From JACMNW01 sp031413495 (GTDB lineage Bacteria; Pseudomonadota; Alphaproteobacteria; Rhodobacterales; Rhodobacteraceae): 64,000 bases of DNA. The position numbers and the translations under genes are program-made. The notes below the pieces were generated by a model. It made no database searches and was not told where the DNA came from. It worked only from the letters and a program-made list of their open reading frames with translations. The stretch covers positions 1 to 64,000 of the forward strand of contig JANOFE010000030.1 of assembly GCA_031413495.1 (NCBI GenBank), in the 5' to 3' direction. Below are positions 26,061 to 34,340 of the stretch, piece after piece (positions within the stretch are counted from its first letter, which is position 1; every line of letters begins with the position of its first letter).

Positions 26061-26328
26061 ATGGCGACTCCCGGCGTGTTGATGCCTGTAGGTGTTGAAT
26101 TTGAGTATTTAAACGAAAAGGAAGCCGAAAAGTAACAATTGGTTAAGCTTAACGCGGCAGTCTCGGTCTTGCGGTACAGGCTGGAGAGCCGATGACCGCC
26201 GAATTGGAAGTCGCCCCGGTTGTCGGTTAAAAGCCGTTCGGTCGTGAAAACGCCGGGCAATCGGGGCGCACCTTTTGCGATTTCCTTTTCGCCCAAATAC
26301 TCATCTTTCACCCTGTGCCAAAGCCCGG
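26061..26328. repeat. Gap bounded by inverted GAGTATTT-type repeats (copies 2 and 3)
   Basis: Two members of the GAGTATTT...CGAAAAGGAA repeat face each other at 26098-26132 and 26271-26309, enclosing about 140 bases. A 91-residue frame (26057-26332, minus) spans the gap and overlaps both neighbours by 4 bases, but its two ends are simply the repeats and the middle resembles no family. I therefore treat it as an inverted-repeat element, not a gene, with low certainty. Confidence 0.45.
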
Positions 26329-26541
26329 TCATTTCTTGCGATCCTCCAGTTCCGCGTTGAACAACCGGATACGGTGGGTCAGGTTATCTTCATTGATGAC
26401 GCTTGAGAAATTCTCGAAGATGAATGACAGCGCCTCGCCCTCATCCAACCCCGCCTCGGTCGCAAACCGCTTCAGGCGGCGGTAGCCATCTTCGGTCATC
26501 GCAACCGGGAAACGGCGGGTCAGGCGAAAGCGTTTTGGCAT
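26329..26541 (-). CDS. Small uncharacterised protein (70 aa)
   Basis: A 70-residue protein beginning MPKRFRLTRRFPVAMTEDGY, followed by RRLKRFATEAGLDEGEALSF. The N-terminal strand followed by two helices looks like a ribbon-helix-helix-type layout, but I cannot assign a family. It lies 9 bases downstream of the DUF4287 gene on the same strand and reads like a real gene from its codon use. Confidence 0.6.
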   Translation of the reverse strand: MPKRFRLTRRFPVAMTEDGYRRLKRFATEAGLDEGEALSFIFENFSSVINEDNLTHRIRLFNAELEDRKK

Positions 26542-26550
26542 CGTGTTCCC

Positions 26551-26754
26551 CTATTCCTTCTTGCCGCGCAGATAGGCAAAAATCGCCATCGCATGACCGC
26601 GACCCAAGCCGTAATCAGCAGCCAGCCAGTCGATGAACACACCAGCCTTCGCCATCGGGATCATCAGGCCTTTTTCAGTGGCTAGGGCGCGGAATTCCTC
26701 CGCGGTTTTCCCGGTTTTGGCTTGAATGTTGTCGAGATAGGCTTGAAATGACAT
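26551..26754 (-). CDS. DUF4287-family small protein
   Basis: A 67-residue protein. The segment FQAYLDNIQAKTGKTAEEF and the end LAADYGLGRGHAMAIFAYLRG match DUF4287, a short helical domain of unknown function often found in actinobacteria and proteobacteria. It is downstream of the acyl-CoA dehydrogenase, separated from it by a hairpin. Confidence 0.85.
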   Translation of the reverse strand: MSFQAYLDNIQAKTGKTAEEFRALATEKGLMIPMAKAGVFIDWLAADYGLGRGHAMAIFAYLRGKKE

Positions 26755-26794
26755 CCGCTGAATCCTACCAAAACCGTCGTATCAGGACGGGGCC

Positions 26795-26817
26795 AAAATT
26801 CTTACTTCAAGAATTTT
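26795..26817 (-). terminator. Hairpin after the acyl-CoA dehydrogenase gene
   Basis: AAAATTCTT (26795-26803) and AAGAATTTT (26809-26817) form a perfect 9-bp stem with a 5-base loop, extended outside by GGGG/CCCC. It lies 19 bases past the dehydrogenase stop. On the minus strand the stem ends in TTTT, so it may terminate or attenuate transcription before the DUF4287 gene. Confidence 0.5.
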
Positions 26818-26835
26818 CGTCCCCATAGACAAACC

Positions 26836-28611
26836 TTAGAACGCATCCGCGCCAAGTGCCATGACAGGTTCTGCCCCGGTCTGAATGCGGGCCAGATGCA
26901 GCCCGGTGGCCGGCAGGTGCCGGGCCATATAGTAGCGCCCGGTGGCGATTTTCGTGCCGTAAAACGCCGCATCACCGCCTGCTGCCAGCCCGGCATAGGC
27001 CGCCTTTGCCATCTTGGCCCACATCAGACCCAAGCAGACATGCCCCATCAGATGCATGAAATCGTAAGACCCCGCCAGCGCGTCATTCGGGTTTTTCATG
27101 CCATTGGCGGCAAAATACATGCCCGCCGCCTGCGCGTCTTTTGATGCCTTTTTCAACGGCTCCAGAAACGCATCCTTCAACGTCGCATCGCCTTCGTTTT
27201 CCTTGATGAAGGCTTTCACCATCGCAAAAAAGGCCATCACCGGCTTGCCACCATCAGCGGCCAGTTTGCGCCCCACCAGATCCAGCGCCTGCACGCCGTT
27301 GGCACCTTCGTAGATCATCGCTATCCTTGCATCGCGGGCAAACTGGCTCATGCCGCCATCTTCGATATAGCCATGCCCGCCCCAAACCTGTTGGGCGGCC
27401 ACTGCCATTTCAAACCCTTTGTCGGTCTGGAAGCCCTTAATCACCGGGGTCAGCAGAGAAATCATCCCCTCCGCCGCGTGATCGCCGGACCGGACCGAGC
27501 GGTCAATCAAATGCGCGCCCCACAGGGTAAACGCCCGTGCGCCCTCGATAAATGATTTCTGATCCATCAGGTTGCGGCGAATGTCAGGATGCACGATCAA
27601 CGGGTCGGCAGGCCCGGTAGGATTTTCCACACCTGTCACCGCACGCCCCTGCAGACGGTCTTTCGCGTATAGAACAGCGTTCTGATAGGCCGCTTCGGCC
27701 ACGGCATAGCCCTGCAGGCCCACACCTAGCCGCGCTTCGTTCATCATGGTGAACATTGCGCGCATACCCTTGTGCAGATCACCCAAAAGATAACCCACAG
27801 CACCGTCATAGTTCATCACGCAGGTGGCATTGCCGTGGATGCCCATCTTGTCTTCGATCTTGCCCACGCTCACCGCGTTGCGCGCGCCAAGGCTGCCGTC
27901 GTCATTCACCAGCACCTTTGGTACGATGAACAGCGACACACCTTTGATACCATCGCCGCCCCCCGGCGCCTTTGCCAGCACCAGATGAATGATATTTTCC
28001 GCCAGATCATGATCACCCGCCGAAATGAATATCTTGGTCCCGGTCACCAGATAAGACCCGTTATCTTGCGGCACGGCTTTGGTGCGCATCAGCCCCAGAT
28101 CGGTGCCGCACTGCGGTTCGGTCAGGTTCATGGTGCCGGTCCAGTCGCAGGACACCATCTTGGGCAGATAGGTGGCTTTCTGCGCATCGGTGCCGTGCGC
28201 GTGGATCGCGGAATAGGCGCCATGCGTCAGGCCCTGATACATGTTGAACGCCATGTTGGCAGAGACGAAAATTTCGCCCACTGCCGTGCCCATCACATAG
28301 GGCAGGCCTTGACCGCCATAATCAGGGTCGCAATCAAGGGCGGTCCAACCGCCGTCTTTCATGGCGTCAAACGCGGCCTTGAACCCGGTTGGCGTGCGCA
28401 CAACACCGTTTTCCAAGCGGCAACCTTCGCGGTCACCGCTTAGGTTCAAGGGGGCCAGAACATCGCGTGCTACCTTGCCCGCTTCTTCCAACACCGCTGC
28501 GGTAAAGCCTTCGTCCAGATCGCCGTAGCCCGGCACATCTGCCACAGACACGTTCAATACATTTTGCAAAACAAACTGCAGGTCTTTCACGGGGGCTACG
28601 TAGCTTGGCAT
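26836..28611 (-). CDS. Acyl-CoA dehydrogenase with C-terminal extension
   Basis: A 591-residue FAD enzyme performing the first step of beta-oxidation. The length fits the longer bacterial class with an extra C-terminal helical domain. Motifs: MNLTEPQCGTDLGLMRT (substrate/FAD region), LVTGTKIFISAGDHD, and ARIAMIYEGANGVQALDLVG, whose Glu is the usual catalytic base of this class. The chain length of the substrate is unknown. A MerR gene lies upstream on the same strand. Confidence 0.93.
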   Translation of the reverse strand: MPSYVAPVKDLQFVLQNVLNVSVADVPGYGDLDEGFTAAVLEEAGKVARDVLAPLNLSGDREGCRLENGVVRTPTGFKAAFDAMKDGGWTALDCDPDYGGQGLPYVMGTAVGEIFVSANMAFNMYQGLTHGAYSAIHAHGTDAQKATYLPKMVSCDWTGTMNLTEPQCGTDLGLMRTKAVPQDNGSYLVTGTKIFISAGDHDLAENIIHLVLAKAPGGGDGIKGVSLFIVPKVLVNDDGSLGARNAVSVGKIEDKMGIHGNATCVMNYDGAVGYLLGDLHKGMRAMFTMMNEARLGVGLQGYAVAEAAYQNAVLYAKDRLQGRAVTGVENPTGPADPLIVHPDIRRNLMDQKSFIEGARAFTLWGAHLIDRSVRSGDHAAEGMISLLTPVIKGFQTDKGFEMAVAAQQVWGGHGYIEDGGMSQFARDARIAMIYEGANGVQALDLVGRKLAADGGKPVMAFFAMVKAFIKENEGDATLKDAFLEPLKKASKDAQAAGMYFAANGMKNPNDALAGSYDFMHLMGHVCLGLMWAKMAKAAYAGLAAGGDAAFYGTKIATGRYYMARHLPATGLHLARIQTGAEPVMALGADAF

Positions 28612-28667
28612 TGGCGGCGTCCTTTAAGATCGTTCAATTGGTTTACCGGCAGGTGGTTAGCGCTGCG

Positions 28668-29075
28668 TCATTCGGCGGCGGCCTTGCGGAAACTGGCAAG
28701 CACTTCTGCACCCCAGACAAGTTGGCCTTTCAGCTCTGCAATCGCTTCGTCCAGCTCGGCCCTTTGCTGTTCCATTTGCGCAAGCCGCGCGCGCGCGACA
28801 TCATAGGTGCGGATCAGCTGGGTTTCTTGACTGCCATCCCTGTCGTACAGATCCAGCAGCTGTCGAATATCCTCAAGGCTAAAGCCAAAGCGTTTGCCAC
28901 GCAAAATCAAGGTCAATCGCGCGCGATCACGTTTGGTAAACAGCCGCTTGGTGCCGATGCGCAGCGGCGACAGCAGTTCCTTGGCCTCGTAAAACCGCAA
29001 GGTGCGGGGGGTGACGTCAAAGTTGGCGCACATGTCGCTGATCGTCATCAGGTCTGGGGTGAGGGCGGGGGTCAT
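28668..29075 (-). CDS. MerR-family transcriptional regulator (1)
   Basis: A 135-residue regulator. The winged-helix start MTISDMCANFDVTPRTLRFY, then RIGTKRLFTKRDRARLTLIL is typical, followed by a dimerising coiled coil (ARLAQMEQQRAELDEAIAEL). It is most like the PaaR/LiuR type that controls acyl-CoA catabolism, because it sits directly upstream of the acyl-CoA dehydrogenase. No metal-binding cysteines are visible. The start is taken at ATG 29075; ATG 29048 is possible. It is a paralogue of the gene at 29203. Confidence 0.88.
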   Translation of the reverse strand: MTPALTPDLMTISDMCANFDVTPRTLRFYEAKELLSPLRIGTKRLFTKRDRARLTLILRGKRFGFSLEDIRQLLDLYDRDGSQETQLIRTYDVARARLAQMEQQRAELDEAIAELKGQLVWGAEVLASFRKAAAE

Positions 29076-29152
29076 GGTCTGGCTCAACGCTTTTCTGGTT
29101 GCAGTAAATGGACACCGCAAATGGGGTTGTTGCAGGCATCCTACCAGATCAG

Positions 29153-29200
29153 TTGACGTTAACGTAAATGATACGTCACGTCACATTTGTGTTGACGTGA
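29153..29200. promoter_or_regulatory. Candidate MerR operator region with ACGTTAACGT palindrome
   Basis: TTGACGTTAACGTAAA (29153-29168) contains the perfect 10-bp palindrome ACGTTAACGT. It is followed by CACGTCAC and TGACGTG half-sites facing each other. It lies upstream of MerR gene 1 and the acyl-CoA dehydrogenase. LiuR/PsrA-type sites in proteobacteria have this ACGT-rich look. The assignment is inferred. Confidence 0.5.
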
Positions 29201-29202
29201 TG

Positions 29203-29568
29203 TCAGGGCGCGTCAACCGCGCCGTCGCGCAGGGATTTGAGGTCGGCAATGGCTATATCCAGTTCGGCACGTTGCCGGTGCAGGGCGGCCAACTGCCTGT
29301 CGGCCAGATCAATCCAGGCTTTCATCTGCACGCCGGTGCCCTTTTGCTGATAGATCAACAACCATTGGCGAATCTCTTCCAGTGAAAAGCCAAACCGCCG
29401 CCCACGCAGGATCAGGGTCATGCGTGCCACCTCGCGCGGGCCGTAAAAGCGGGCCCGTCCCTCTTTGTAGGGGGATATAAGTTCGATGTATTCGTAATAC
29501 CGCAAAGTGCGCGCCGTCACGTCAAAGCGCGCGCACATGTCTTTGAAGCTGAGGCGGTTTTCCGTCAT
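29203..29568 (-). CDS. MerR-family transcriptional regulator (2)
   Basis: A 121-residue paralogue of the downstream MerR gene. Shared blocks include DMCARFDVTARTLRYYE, ARMTLILRGRRFGFSLEEIR and a coiled coil (LAALHRQRAELDIAIADL). The effector is unknown; the neighbourhood suggests an acyl-CoA. It is divergent from two thioesterase genes across a 112-base gap, so it may control them as well as the downstream block. Confidence 0.88.
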   Translation of the reverse strand: MTENRLSFKDMCARFDVTARTLRYYEYIELISPYKEGRARFYGPREVARMTLILRGRRFGFSLEEIRQWLLIYQQKGTGVQMKAWIDLADRQLAALHRQRAELDIAIADLKSLRDGAVDAP

Positions 29569-29680
29569 TCATCTTGCCTCCTGTGGTGTAACCTATGCGC
29601 AAGGATTGCTTCACGCAACGGTTGTGATGGCCCTTGTGGCTGGCGTTGGATTGGCGAAGATGGTGGCAAAGCGAGGGGCC

Positions 29681-30115
29681 ATGACTGATAACTTGCAAAC
29701 CGCGCGATCCTTTATGTCTGCCCTGCCGCACGCGATTGCGTTAGGAATGCAGATCGTGGATCTGGGAAATGGGCGGGCCAGTGTGATTATGCCGTGGGAC
29801 GCGCGGTTTGTTGGCGATCCGGTGACCGGGGTCATTCATGGCGGGGCTGTCTCGGCGCTGATGGATACGGCATCGGGGGCGGCGGTGATGTGCCATCCGG
29901 CAGGGCCGCTGGGCACGGCGACGCTGGGCCTGCGCATTGATTACATGCGCCCAGCCACACCCGGCCACACCCTGCGGGCGACTGCAGAGTGTTATCACGT
30001 CACCAGATCGGTGGCGTTTGTGCGGGTTATTACCACGGACGAGGATGTGTTAAACCCGGTAGCCACGGCAACGGGGGCTTTCACCATCGAAGGCGTCGTC
30101 GGAGCCATGCCATGA
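29681..30115 (+). CDS. PaaI-family hotdog thioesterase (1)
   Basis: A 144-residue hotdog-fold protein. The signature GVIHGGAVSALMDTASGAAV carries the usual HGG with a following Asp in the active-site helix, and IDYMRPA follows. PaaI-type enzymes hydrolyse acyl-CoA thioesters in the cytosol. I use the ATG at 29681 (MTDNLQTA); upstream in-frame starts reach into the divergent promoter region. It overlaps the second thioesterase by 4 bases. Confidence 0.9.
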   Translation: MTDNLQTARSFMSALPHAIALGMQIVDLGNGRASVIMPWDARFVGDPVTGVIHGGAVSALMDTASGAAVMCHPAGPLGTATLGLRIDYMRPATPGHTLRATAECYHVTRSVAFVRVITTDEDVLNPVATATGAFTIEGVVGAMP

Positions 30116-30621
30116 AGCGCCCGGCACCAGAACCGGTCGCGGTCATCAAGGAACGCCGCGAAGCCGTGCTGAAAGCACTGGTCGGCGGCGTGCCCTATAT
30201 CGGTTTCCTCGGCATTCAGTTTGATCGTCGTGGCGATGAGCTGACGGCGATCCTGCCGTTTCGCGGTGATCTGATCGGCAATCCAATGCTGCCCGCCCTG
30301 CACGGCGGCGCTACAGCGGCCTTTCTGGAAGTGACGGCAATCATCGTGCTCAGTTGGTCCTTGCTGTGGGATGACATGGAAAAAGCGGCTGGTGGCGCTG
30401 CGGTGATTGATCCCGCAAACCTGCCGCGCCTGCCCAAGACGATTGATTTCACCATCGACTACCTGCGCACCGGCCTGCCACGCGATGCCTATGCGCGGGC
30501 ACGGGTAAACCGGTCAGGGCGGCGTTATGCAAGTGTTCAGGTTGAGGCATGGCAAGACAATCACGCGCGCCCCTTTGCGCAAGGTGCCGGGCATTTTCTG
30601 CTGGCGGGGCGGGACGAGTGA
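30112..30621 (+). CDS. PaaI-family hotdog thioesterase (2)
   Basis: A 169-residue hotdog protein in tandem with the first. The motif is ALHGGATAAFLEVTAIIVLS, where Glu replaces the usual Asp, and DFTIDYLRTGLP follows. Relative to its neighbour it has an insertion of roughly 20 residues (around SWSLLWDDMEKAAGGA) between the active-site helix and the next strand. The pair may form a heteromer; that is inference. It is translationally coupled (ATGA). Confidence 0.88.
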   Translation: MKRPAPEPVAVIKERREAVLKALVGGVPYIGFLGIQFDRRGDELTAILPFRGDLIGNPMLPALHGGATAAFLEVTAIIVLSWSLLWDDMEKAAGGAAVIDPANLPRLPKTIDFTIDYLRTGLPRDAYARARVNRSGRRYASVQVEAWQDNHARPFAQGAGHFLLAGRDE

Positions 30622-30678
30622 GGGACGAGATGTTACGTCGCGAACCATCTGGATACCTGTCGCAGTCTTATCACCATG

Positions 30679-30801
30679 CCCCGGATCGATTTGGAAACTC
30701 TGCGGGTCAGAGTTTGCCGATCCGTTGTTCATAAGGCGGGACGCCGTTGAACAAGGGGATCAGTGCAGCAAAGCGATTTGACGCGTGTCAAATCGGGCAA
30801 G
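30679..30801 (+). repeat. Convergent-gap structured palindromic element, copy A (short form)
   Basis: In order: outer stem CGGATCG/CGATCCG (30682-30688, 30718-30724) enclosing AAACTCTG/CAGAGTTT (30695-30702, 30708-30715); a second hairpin GTTCA..GGCG/CGCC..TGAAC (30727-30752); the linker ACAAGGGGATCAGTGCAGC; and the palindrome GATTTGACGCGTGTCAAATC (30775-30794) followed by GGGCAAG. It lacks the large third hairpin of copies B and C. It lies between convergent genes (thioesterase 2 and TIGR02186). Confidence 0.75.
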
Positions 30802-30833
30802 ACAACGCCGATAATGGAAAAATTCCTCGCTCC

Positions 30834-31589
30834 CTACGCCCGCAGCAACCTAAACGCTGTTGATGCACCCCAGCCTGCCGCGACGGCCAGTACAAGCGAC
30901 AGCAGCCCGTAAATCAGCGGATCGCTTTTTGACAACCGATGAACGAACCGCTCCAACCCCTGTTTTTGCACCAGAATGACCTGATCCTGTGCGTCAATCA
31001 CCACGCCACCGCGCGTGATATACATGCGCACCCGGTAATCGCCCTCGGTCAGGTTGGCAGGCAGCACCACATCCGCGCGAAACAGCGTGGCATCGGTCAG
31101 CTCGACTGACCCCTCATCCAGCCGGTAGCGGCCTTCGCTTTCCCTTATGCGCAGCAAGGCCGCCATAAAATCGGTCGAGTTATTTGTCTGATCCGCCAGA
31201 TCGGCCGCACGAATGGCGCTGGGAATGGTGACTTGATAGCGCAGATTTTCGGCATCCGTCAAAATCTCGGCAATCGGCCCGGTTGTGGCCACCGCATAAA
31301 AACTGGGGGCCAGATCAATCTGCACATCGCGTTTGTTCAGCCAAATCCCCAGACGCCGCTCTTTTTTGCGGATGATCAGCGGCGATGACGGGCCTTCGAC
31401 CGTCACGATCACCTCCATCCTGGGCTTCTTGGGCGCGGGCGCATCGCGTTTTACGGCACCATAAATAATGATCTCTGACCCACTGAAATTGGCGGTTATT
31501 GAAATCTCGGTCTGGCTCAGGCCCGCCACGATTTGTTCGGCCCCCAAAGGCAGCGCCAGCATCAGCCAAATCACAACCGCTCGGATCAT
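30834..31589 (-). CDS. TIGR02186-family (Alph_Pro_TM) membrane-anchored protein
   Basis: A 251-residue protein with a signal peptide (1-17, ending LPLGA), a long periplasmic domain (VAGLSQTEISITANFSGSEI and GIWLNKRDVQIDLAPSFYAV) and one C-terminal membrane helix (IYGLLSLVLAVAAGWGA). This is the alphaproteobacterial TIGR02186 family, of unknown function. It overlaps the TauE/SafE gene by 4 bases, a conserved pairing that suggests it is a periplasmic partner of that transporter. Confidence 0.85.
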   Translation of the reverse strand: MIRAVVIWLMLALPLGAEQIVAGLSQTEISITANFSGSEIIIYGAVKRDAPAPKKPRMEVIVTVEGPSSPLIIRKKERRLGIWLNKRDVQIDLAPSFYAVATTGPIAEILTDAENLRYQVTIPSAIRAADLADQTNNSTDFMAALLRIRESEGRYRLDEGSVELTDATLFRADVVLPANLTEGDYRVRMYITRGGVVIDAQDQVILVQKQGLERFVHRLSKSDPLIYGLLSLVLAVAAGWGASTAFRLLRA

Positions 31590-32506
31590 GGCAACAGCCC
31601 CGGCGTTACGGAATACAACTCTGCTGGGGTCAAAAGCAGATCCAGCGCAATCTTGCCCGCTACCGCCAGAACCAGCAGCGACAGCAGAATGCGCAACTGT
31701 TCCGCCTTCAATCGCAGGCCCAATCTTGTGCCAATCTGTGCCCCGATTACCCCGCCAAGGATCAGCATCAGCGCCAGCAGCATATCCACTGTCTGGGAGG
31801 TTACGGCATGCATCAGCGTAGTGAAGGCAGTAACAAAGATGATCTGGAACAATGACGTGCCAACCACAACCTTGGTCGGCATCCCCAAAAGATAAATCAT
31901 CGCCGGCACCATGATAAAGCCACCGCCCACCCCCATGATGGCCGCCAGAAACCCCACCACAGCCCCAACAAGCATCGGCGGCAGCACGGAAATATACAGG
32001 CCAGAGGCGCGGAACTTCATCTTGAACGGCAGGTTATGCACCCACGTATGCACATGCGCCCGGCGCACCGGGGGATTGGGGCGGCGCTTGCGGTTCATCG
32101 TGCGCAGGCTTTCTTGCAGCATCATCGCGCCGATCAAGCCCAGAAACAGCACATAGGACAGCTGAACAAACAGATCGACCTGCCCCACCGCCGTCAGCCG
32201 TGCAAACACCCAGACACCACAGGCAGACCCAACGATGCCGCCCGCAAGCAGCACCAGACCCATGCGGAAATCAACCGCCTTACGCCGCACCTGCGCCATA
32301 ACGCCAGATACCGACGATGCCACCACTTGATTGGCGCCGGTCGCCACCGCCACCGCAGGCGGAATGCCGATAAAAAACAACAACGGCGTGATCAAGAACC
32401 CACCGCCCACCCCAAACATGCCCGACAGCAGCCCAACGATCCCCCCCAGCCCCAAAAGCAGGAAGGCGTTGACCGAAACCTCGGCTATGGGAAGATAAAG
32501 CTGCAT
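31586..32506 (-). CDS. TauE/SafE-family sulfite or sulfonate exporter
   Basis: A 306-residue inner-membrane protein with about eight helices in two repeats. Each repeat begins with a Gly-rich loop (LLSGMFGVGGGFLITPLLFF and FLAAIMGVGGGFIMVPAMIY), diagnostic of the TauE/SafE family. Members move sulfite, sulfoacetate or related anions. The direction and substrate here are unknown. It is coupled to the TIGR02186 gene. Confidence 0.9.
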   Translation of the reverse strand: MQLYLPIAEVSVNAFLLLGLGGIVGLLSGMFGVGGGFLITPLLFFIGIPPAVAVATGANQVVASSVSGVMAQVRRKAVDFRMGLVLLAGGIVGSACGVWVFARLTAVGQVDLFVQLSYVLFLGLIGAMMLQESLRTMNRKRRPNPPVRRAHVHTWVHNLPFKMKFRASGLYISVLPPMLVGAVVGFLAAIMGVGGGFIMVPAMIYLLGMPTKVVVGTSLFQIIFVTAFTTLMHAVTSQTVDMLLALMLILGGVIGAQIGTRLGLRLKAEQLRILLSLLVLAVAGKIALDLLLTPAELYSVTPGLLP

Positions 32507-32581
32507 GAACGGGTGGTGCTCGACACTTGTTTTTTACTACGATTGCGCGCCATTGGCGGTGTTGTCAAACGTAACCGCGCT

Positions 32582-33388
32582 TCATCGGAGGTTGCGCAAA
32601 AACTGTCTTAGCACCCGTTCCAATTTGGCCGCACCCAAGGGGGCCATGGCTTTGGTATGCTCATGGCTGATGGCTTCGGTTGACAGGCCAGCCGCCATAT
32701 TTGTGATGGTGGAAATTGCTGCAATCCGCAGCCCCAGAAACCGCGCCAGGATCACTTCCGGCACGGTTGACATGCCCACCGCATCGGCCCCCATGCCCCG
32801 GATGGCGCGAATTTCGGCAGGCGTCTCGAACGACGGCCCGGAATACCACGCGTAAACACCTTCCGGCAACGGCACATCCTGGACCGTTGCCGCCGTCTGC
32901 AATGCGGCCCGCATGGCCGGATCATGCGCATCCATCATCGGCACGAACCGCGCATCGGTGGCCTCGCCGATCAGCGGGTTCAGGCCGGAAAAGTTGATGT
33001 GATCCGACAGCAGCATCAGATCGCCGGTTTTGATATCCGCCCGCATCGACCCCGCCGCGTTGGTGGCAATCACCATGCCTGCACCCAGCGCGCGCAACAC
33101 CTCCAGCGGCAGGCGCATGACAGATGGATTTCCTGTTTCATAGTAATGTGCGCGGCCGCCAAACACGGCCACGCGGCAACCTTCCAGATCACCGATTACA
33201 AGGTTCGGGTTATGCCCAGACACGCCTGCATGCGGAAAGCCGGGCAGATCGCTATAGGGAATGGACACACCGTTAACGGCAGCTGTCAAATGCCCAAGCC
33301 CCGACCCGAGGATCAGGCCAAGCTTCGGTGGCTCGGACCCAGCCCGCGCGCGGATCAGGTCTGCCAGCTGTTCAGCGTTCTTTGACAT
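32582..33388 (-). CDS. Purine-nucleoside phosphorylase
   Basis: A 268-residue trimeric-type purine nucleoside phosphorylase. It cleaves purine nucleosides to base plus ribose-1-phosphate. Motifs: LGLILGSGLGHL (phosphate site), VFGGRAHYYE, NAAGSMRADIKTGDLMLLSD and the late MSTVPEVILARFLGLRIAA. Its start overlaps the permease gene upstream by 17 bases, placing it at the end of the nucleoside uptake operon, where it would cleave imported nucleosides. Confidence 0.94.
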   Translation of the reverse strand: MSKNAEQLADLIRARAGSEPPKLGLILGSGLGHLTAAVNGVSIPYSDLPGFPHAGVSGHNPNLVIGDLEGCRVAVFGGRAHYYETGNPSVMRLPLEVLRALGAGMVIATNAAGSMRADIKTGDLMLLSDHINFSGLNPLIGEATDARFVPMMDAHDPAMRAALQTAATVQDVPLPEGVYAWYSGPSFETPAEIRAIRGMGADAVGMSTVPEVILARFLGLRIAAISTITNMAAGLSTEAISHEHTKAMAPLGAAKLERVLRQFLRNLR

Positions 33389-34340
33389 AGGGCTCGCCCC
33401 CCGCCCGCGGCGGAATGGCTTTGCCGATAAAGCCCGCCAGCACGATGACGGTCAGGATATAGGGCAGGGCGTCCAAGGCAGGCACCGGCACCTTTACCGT
33501 CAACACCCGTTCCACCACATCGGGGCGCAGGGCCAAGGCCTGGAAAAAGCCAAACAGCAGCGTCGCCCACAGCGCATACCACGGCCGCCATTTGGCGAAT
33601 ATCAACGCGGCAAGGGCGATATAGCCGCGCCCCGCTGTCATCTCCCGGCCAAAACCCGCCTGCAGCGCCGTCGCCATATAGGCCCCCGCCAACCCGCACA
33701 AAACGCCCGTGATCGCCACTGCGGCAAAGCGCATGCCCACCACCGAAACCCCCGCCGTATCCAACGCCGCCGGGTTTTCCCCCGCCGCGCGCAGCCGCAG
33801 GCCAAACCGGGTGCGATACAGCAGCCACCAGGATGCGGGCACCAACAGCAGGGCCACATAGACAAGGATCGAATGGCCAGACAGAACATCGGCGTACAGC
33901 GGGCCAAGAACCGGCACATCTTTCAGCCCATCGGCAAAAGGCAGGGTGATCGGCTCAAACCGGGCGGCCCCTTCCAATGGCGGCGTGCGGCCGCCTTGGC
34001 CAAACAGGCTTTGCGCCACCAGTACCGTGATGCCCGATGACAGGAAATTCAGCGCGACACCCGAAATCAATTGGTTGCCCCTGAAGGTGATCGAGGCCAC
34101 ACCATGCAACCCGGCCAGCACCAGTGACGCGCCGATCCCGGCCAAAAGGCCGATCCACACCGATCCGGTCAGCGCCGCCACCGTGGCAGATGCCATCGCC
34201 GCCATCAGCATCTTACCTTCCAGCCCGATGTCGAAAATCCCGGCCCGTTCGGAAAACAGGCCCGCCAGACAGGCCAGCAACAGCGGCGTCGCCAATCGCA
34301 GGGTGGAATCGAGTATCTGCAAAAGGGTTGCGAAATCCAT
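33372..34340 (-). CDS. Nucleoside ABC transporter permease (NupQ type)
   Basis: A 322-residue inner-membrane permease of the BPD_transp_2 class with about eight to nine helices. The conserved block ERAGIFDIGLEGKMLMAAM is near the N-terminus, and AGRGYIALAALIFAKWRPW is the coupling region facing the ATPase. It pairs with the second permease encoded immediately upstream (1-base overlap) to import nucleosides supplied by the BMP lipoprotein-like binding protein. Confidence 0.92.
   Translation of the reverse strand: MDFATLLQILDSTLRLATPLLLACLAGLFSERAGIFDIGLEGKMLMAAMASATVAALTGSVWIGLLAGIGASLVLAGLHGVASITFRGNQLISGVALNFLSSGITVLVAQSLFGQGGRTPPLEGAARFEPITLPFADGLKDVPVLGPLYADVLSGHSILVYVALLLVPASWWLLYRTRFGLRLRAAGENPAALDTAGVSVVGMRFAAVAITGVLCGLAGAYMATALQAGFGREMTAGRGYIALAALIFAKWRPWYALWATLLFGFFQALALRPDVVERVLTVKVPVPALDALPYILTVIVLAGFIGKAIPPRAGGEPYVKER

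Noticed and set aside
30775..30794. FNR-box-like palindrome as a promoter operator
   Set aside because: It and its sister copies lie between convergent gene ends, not upstream of any start.
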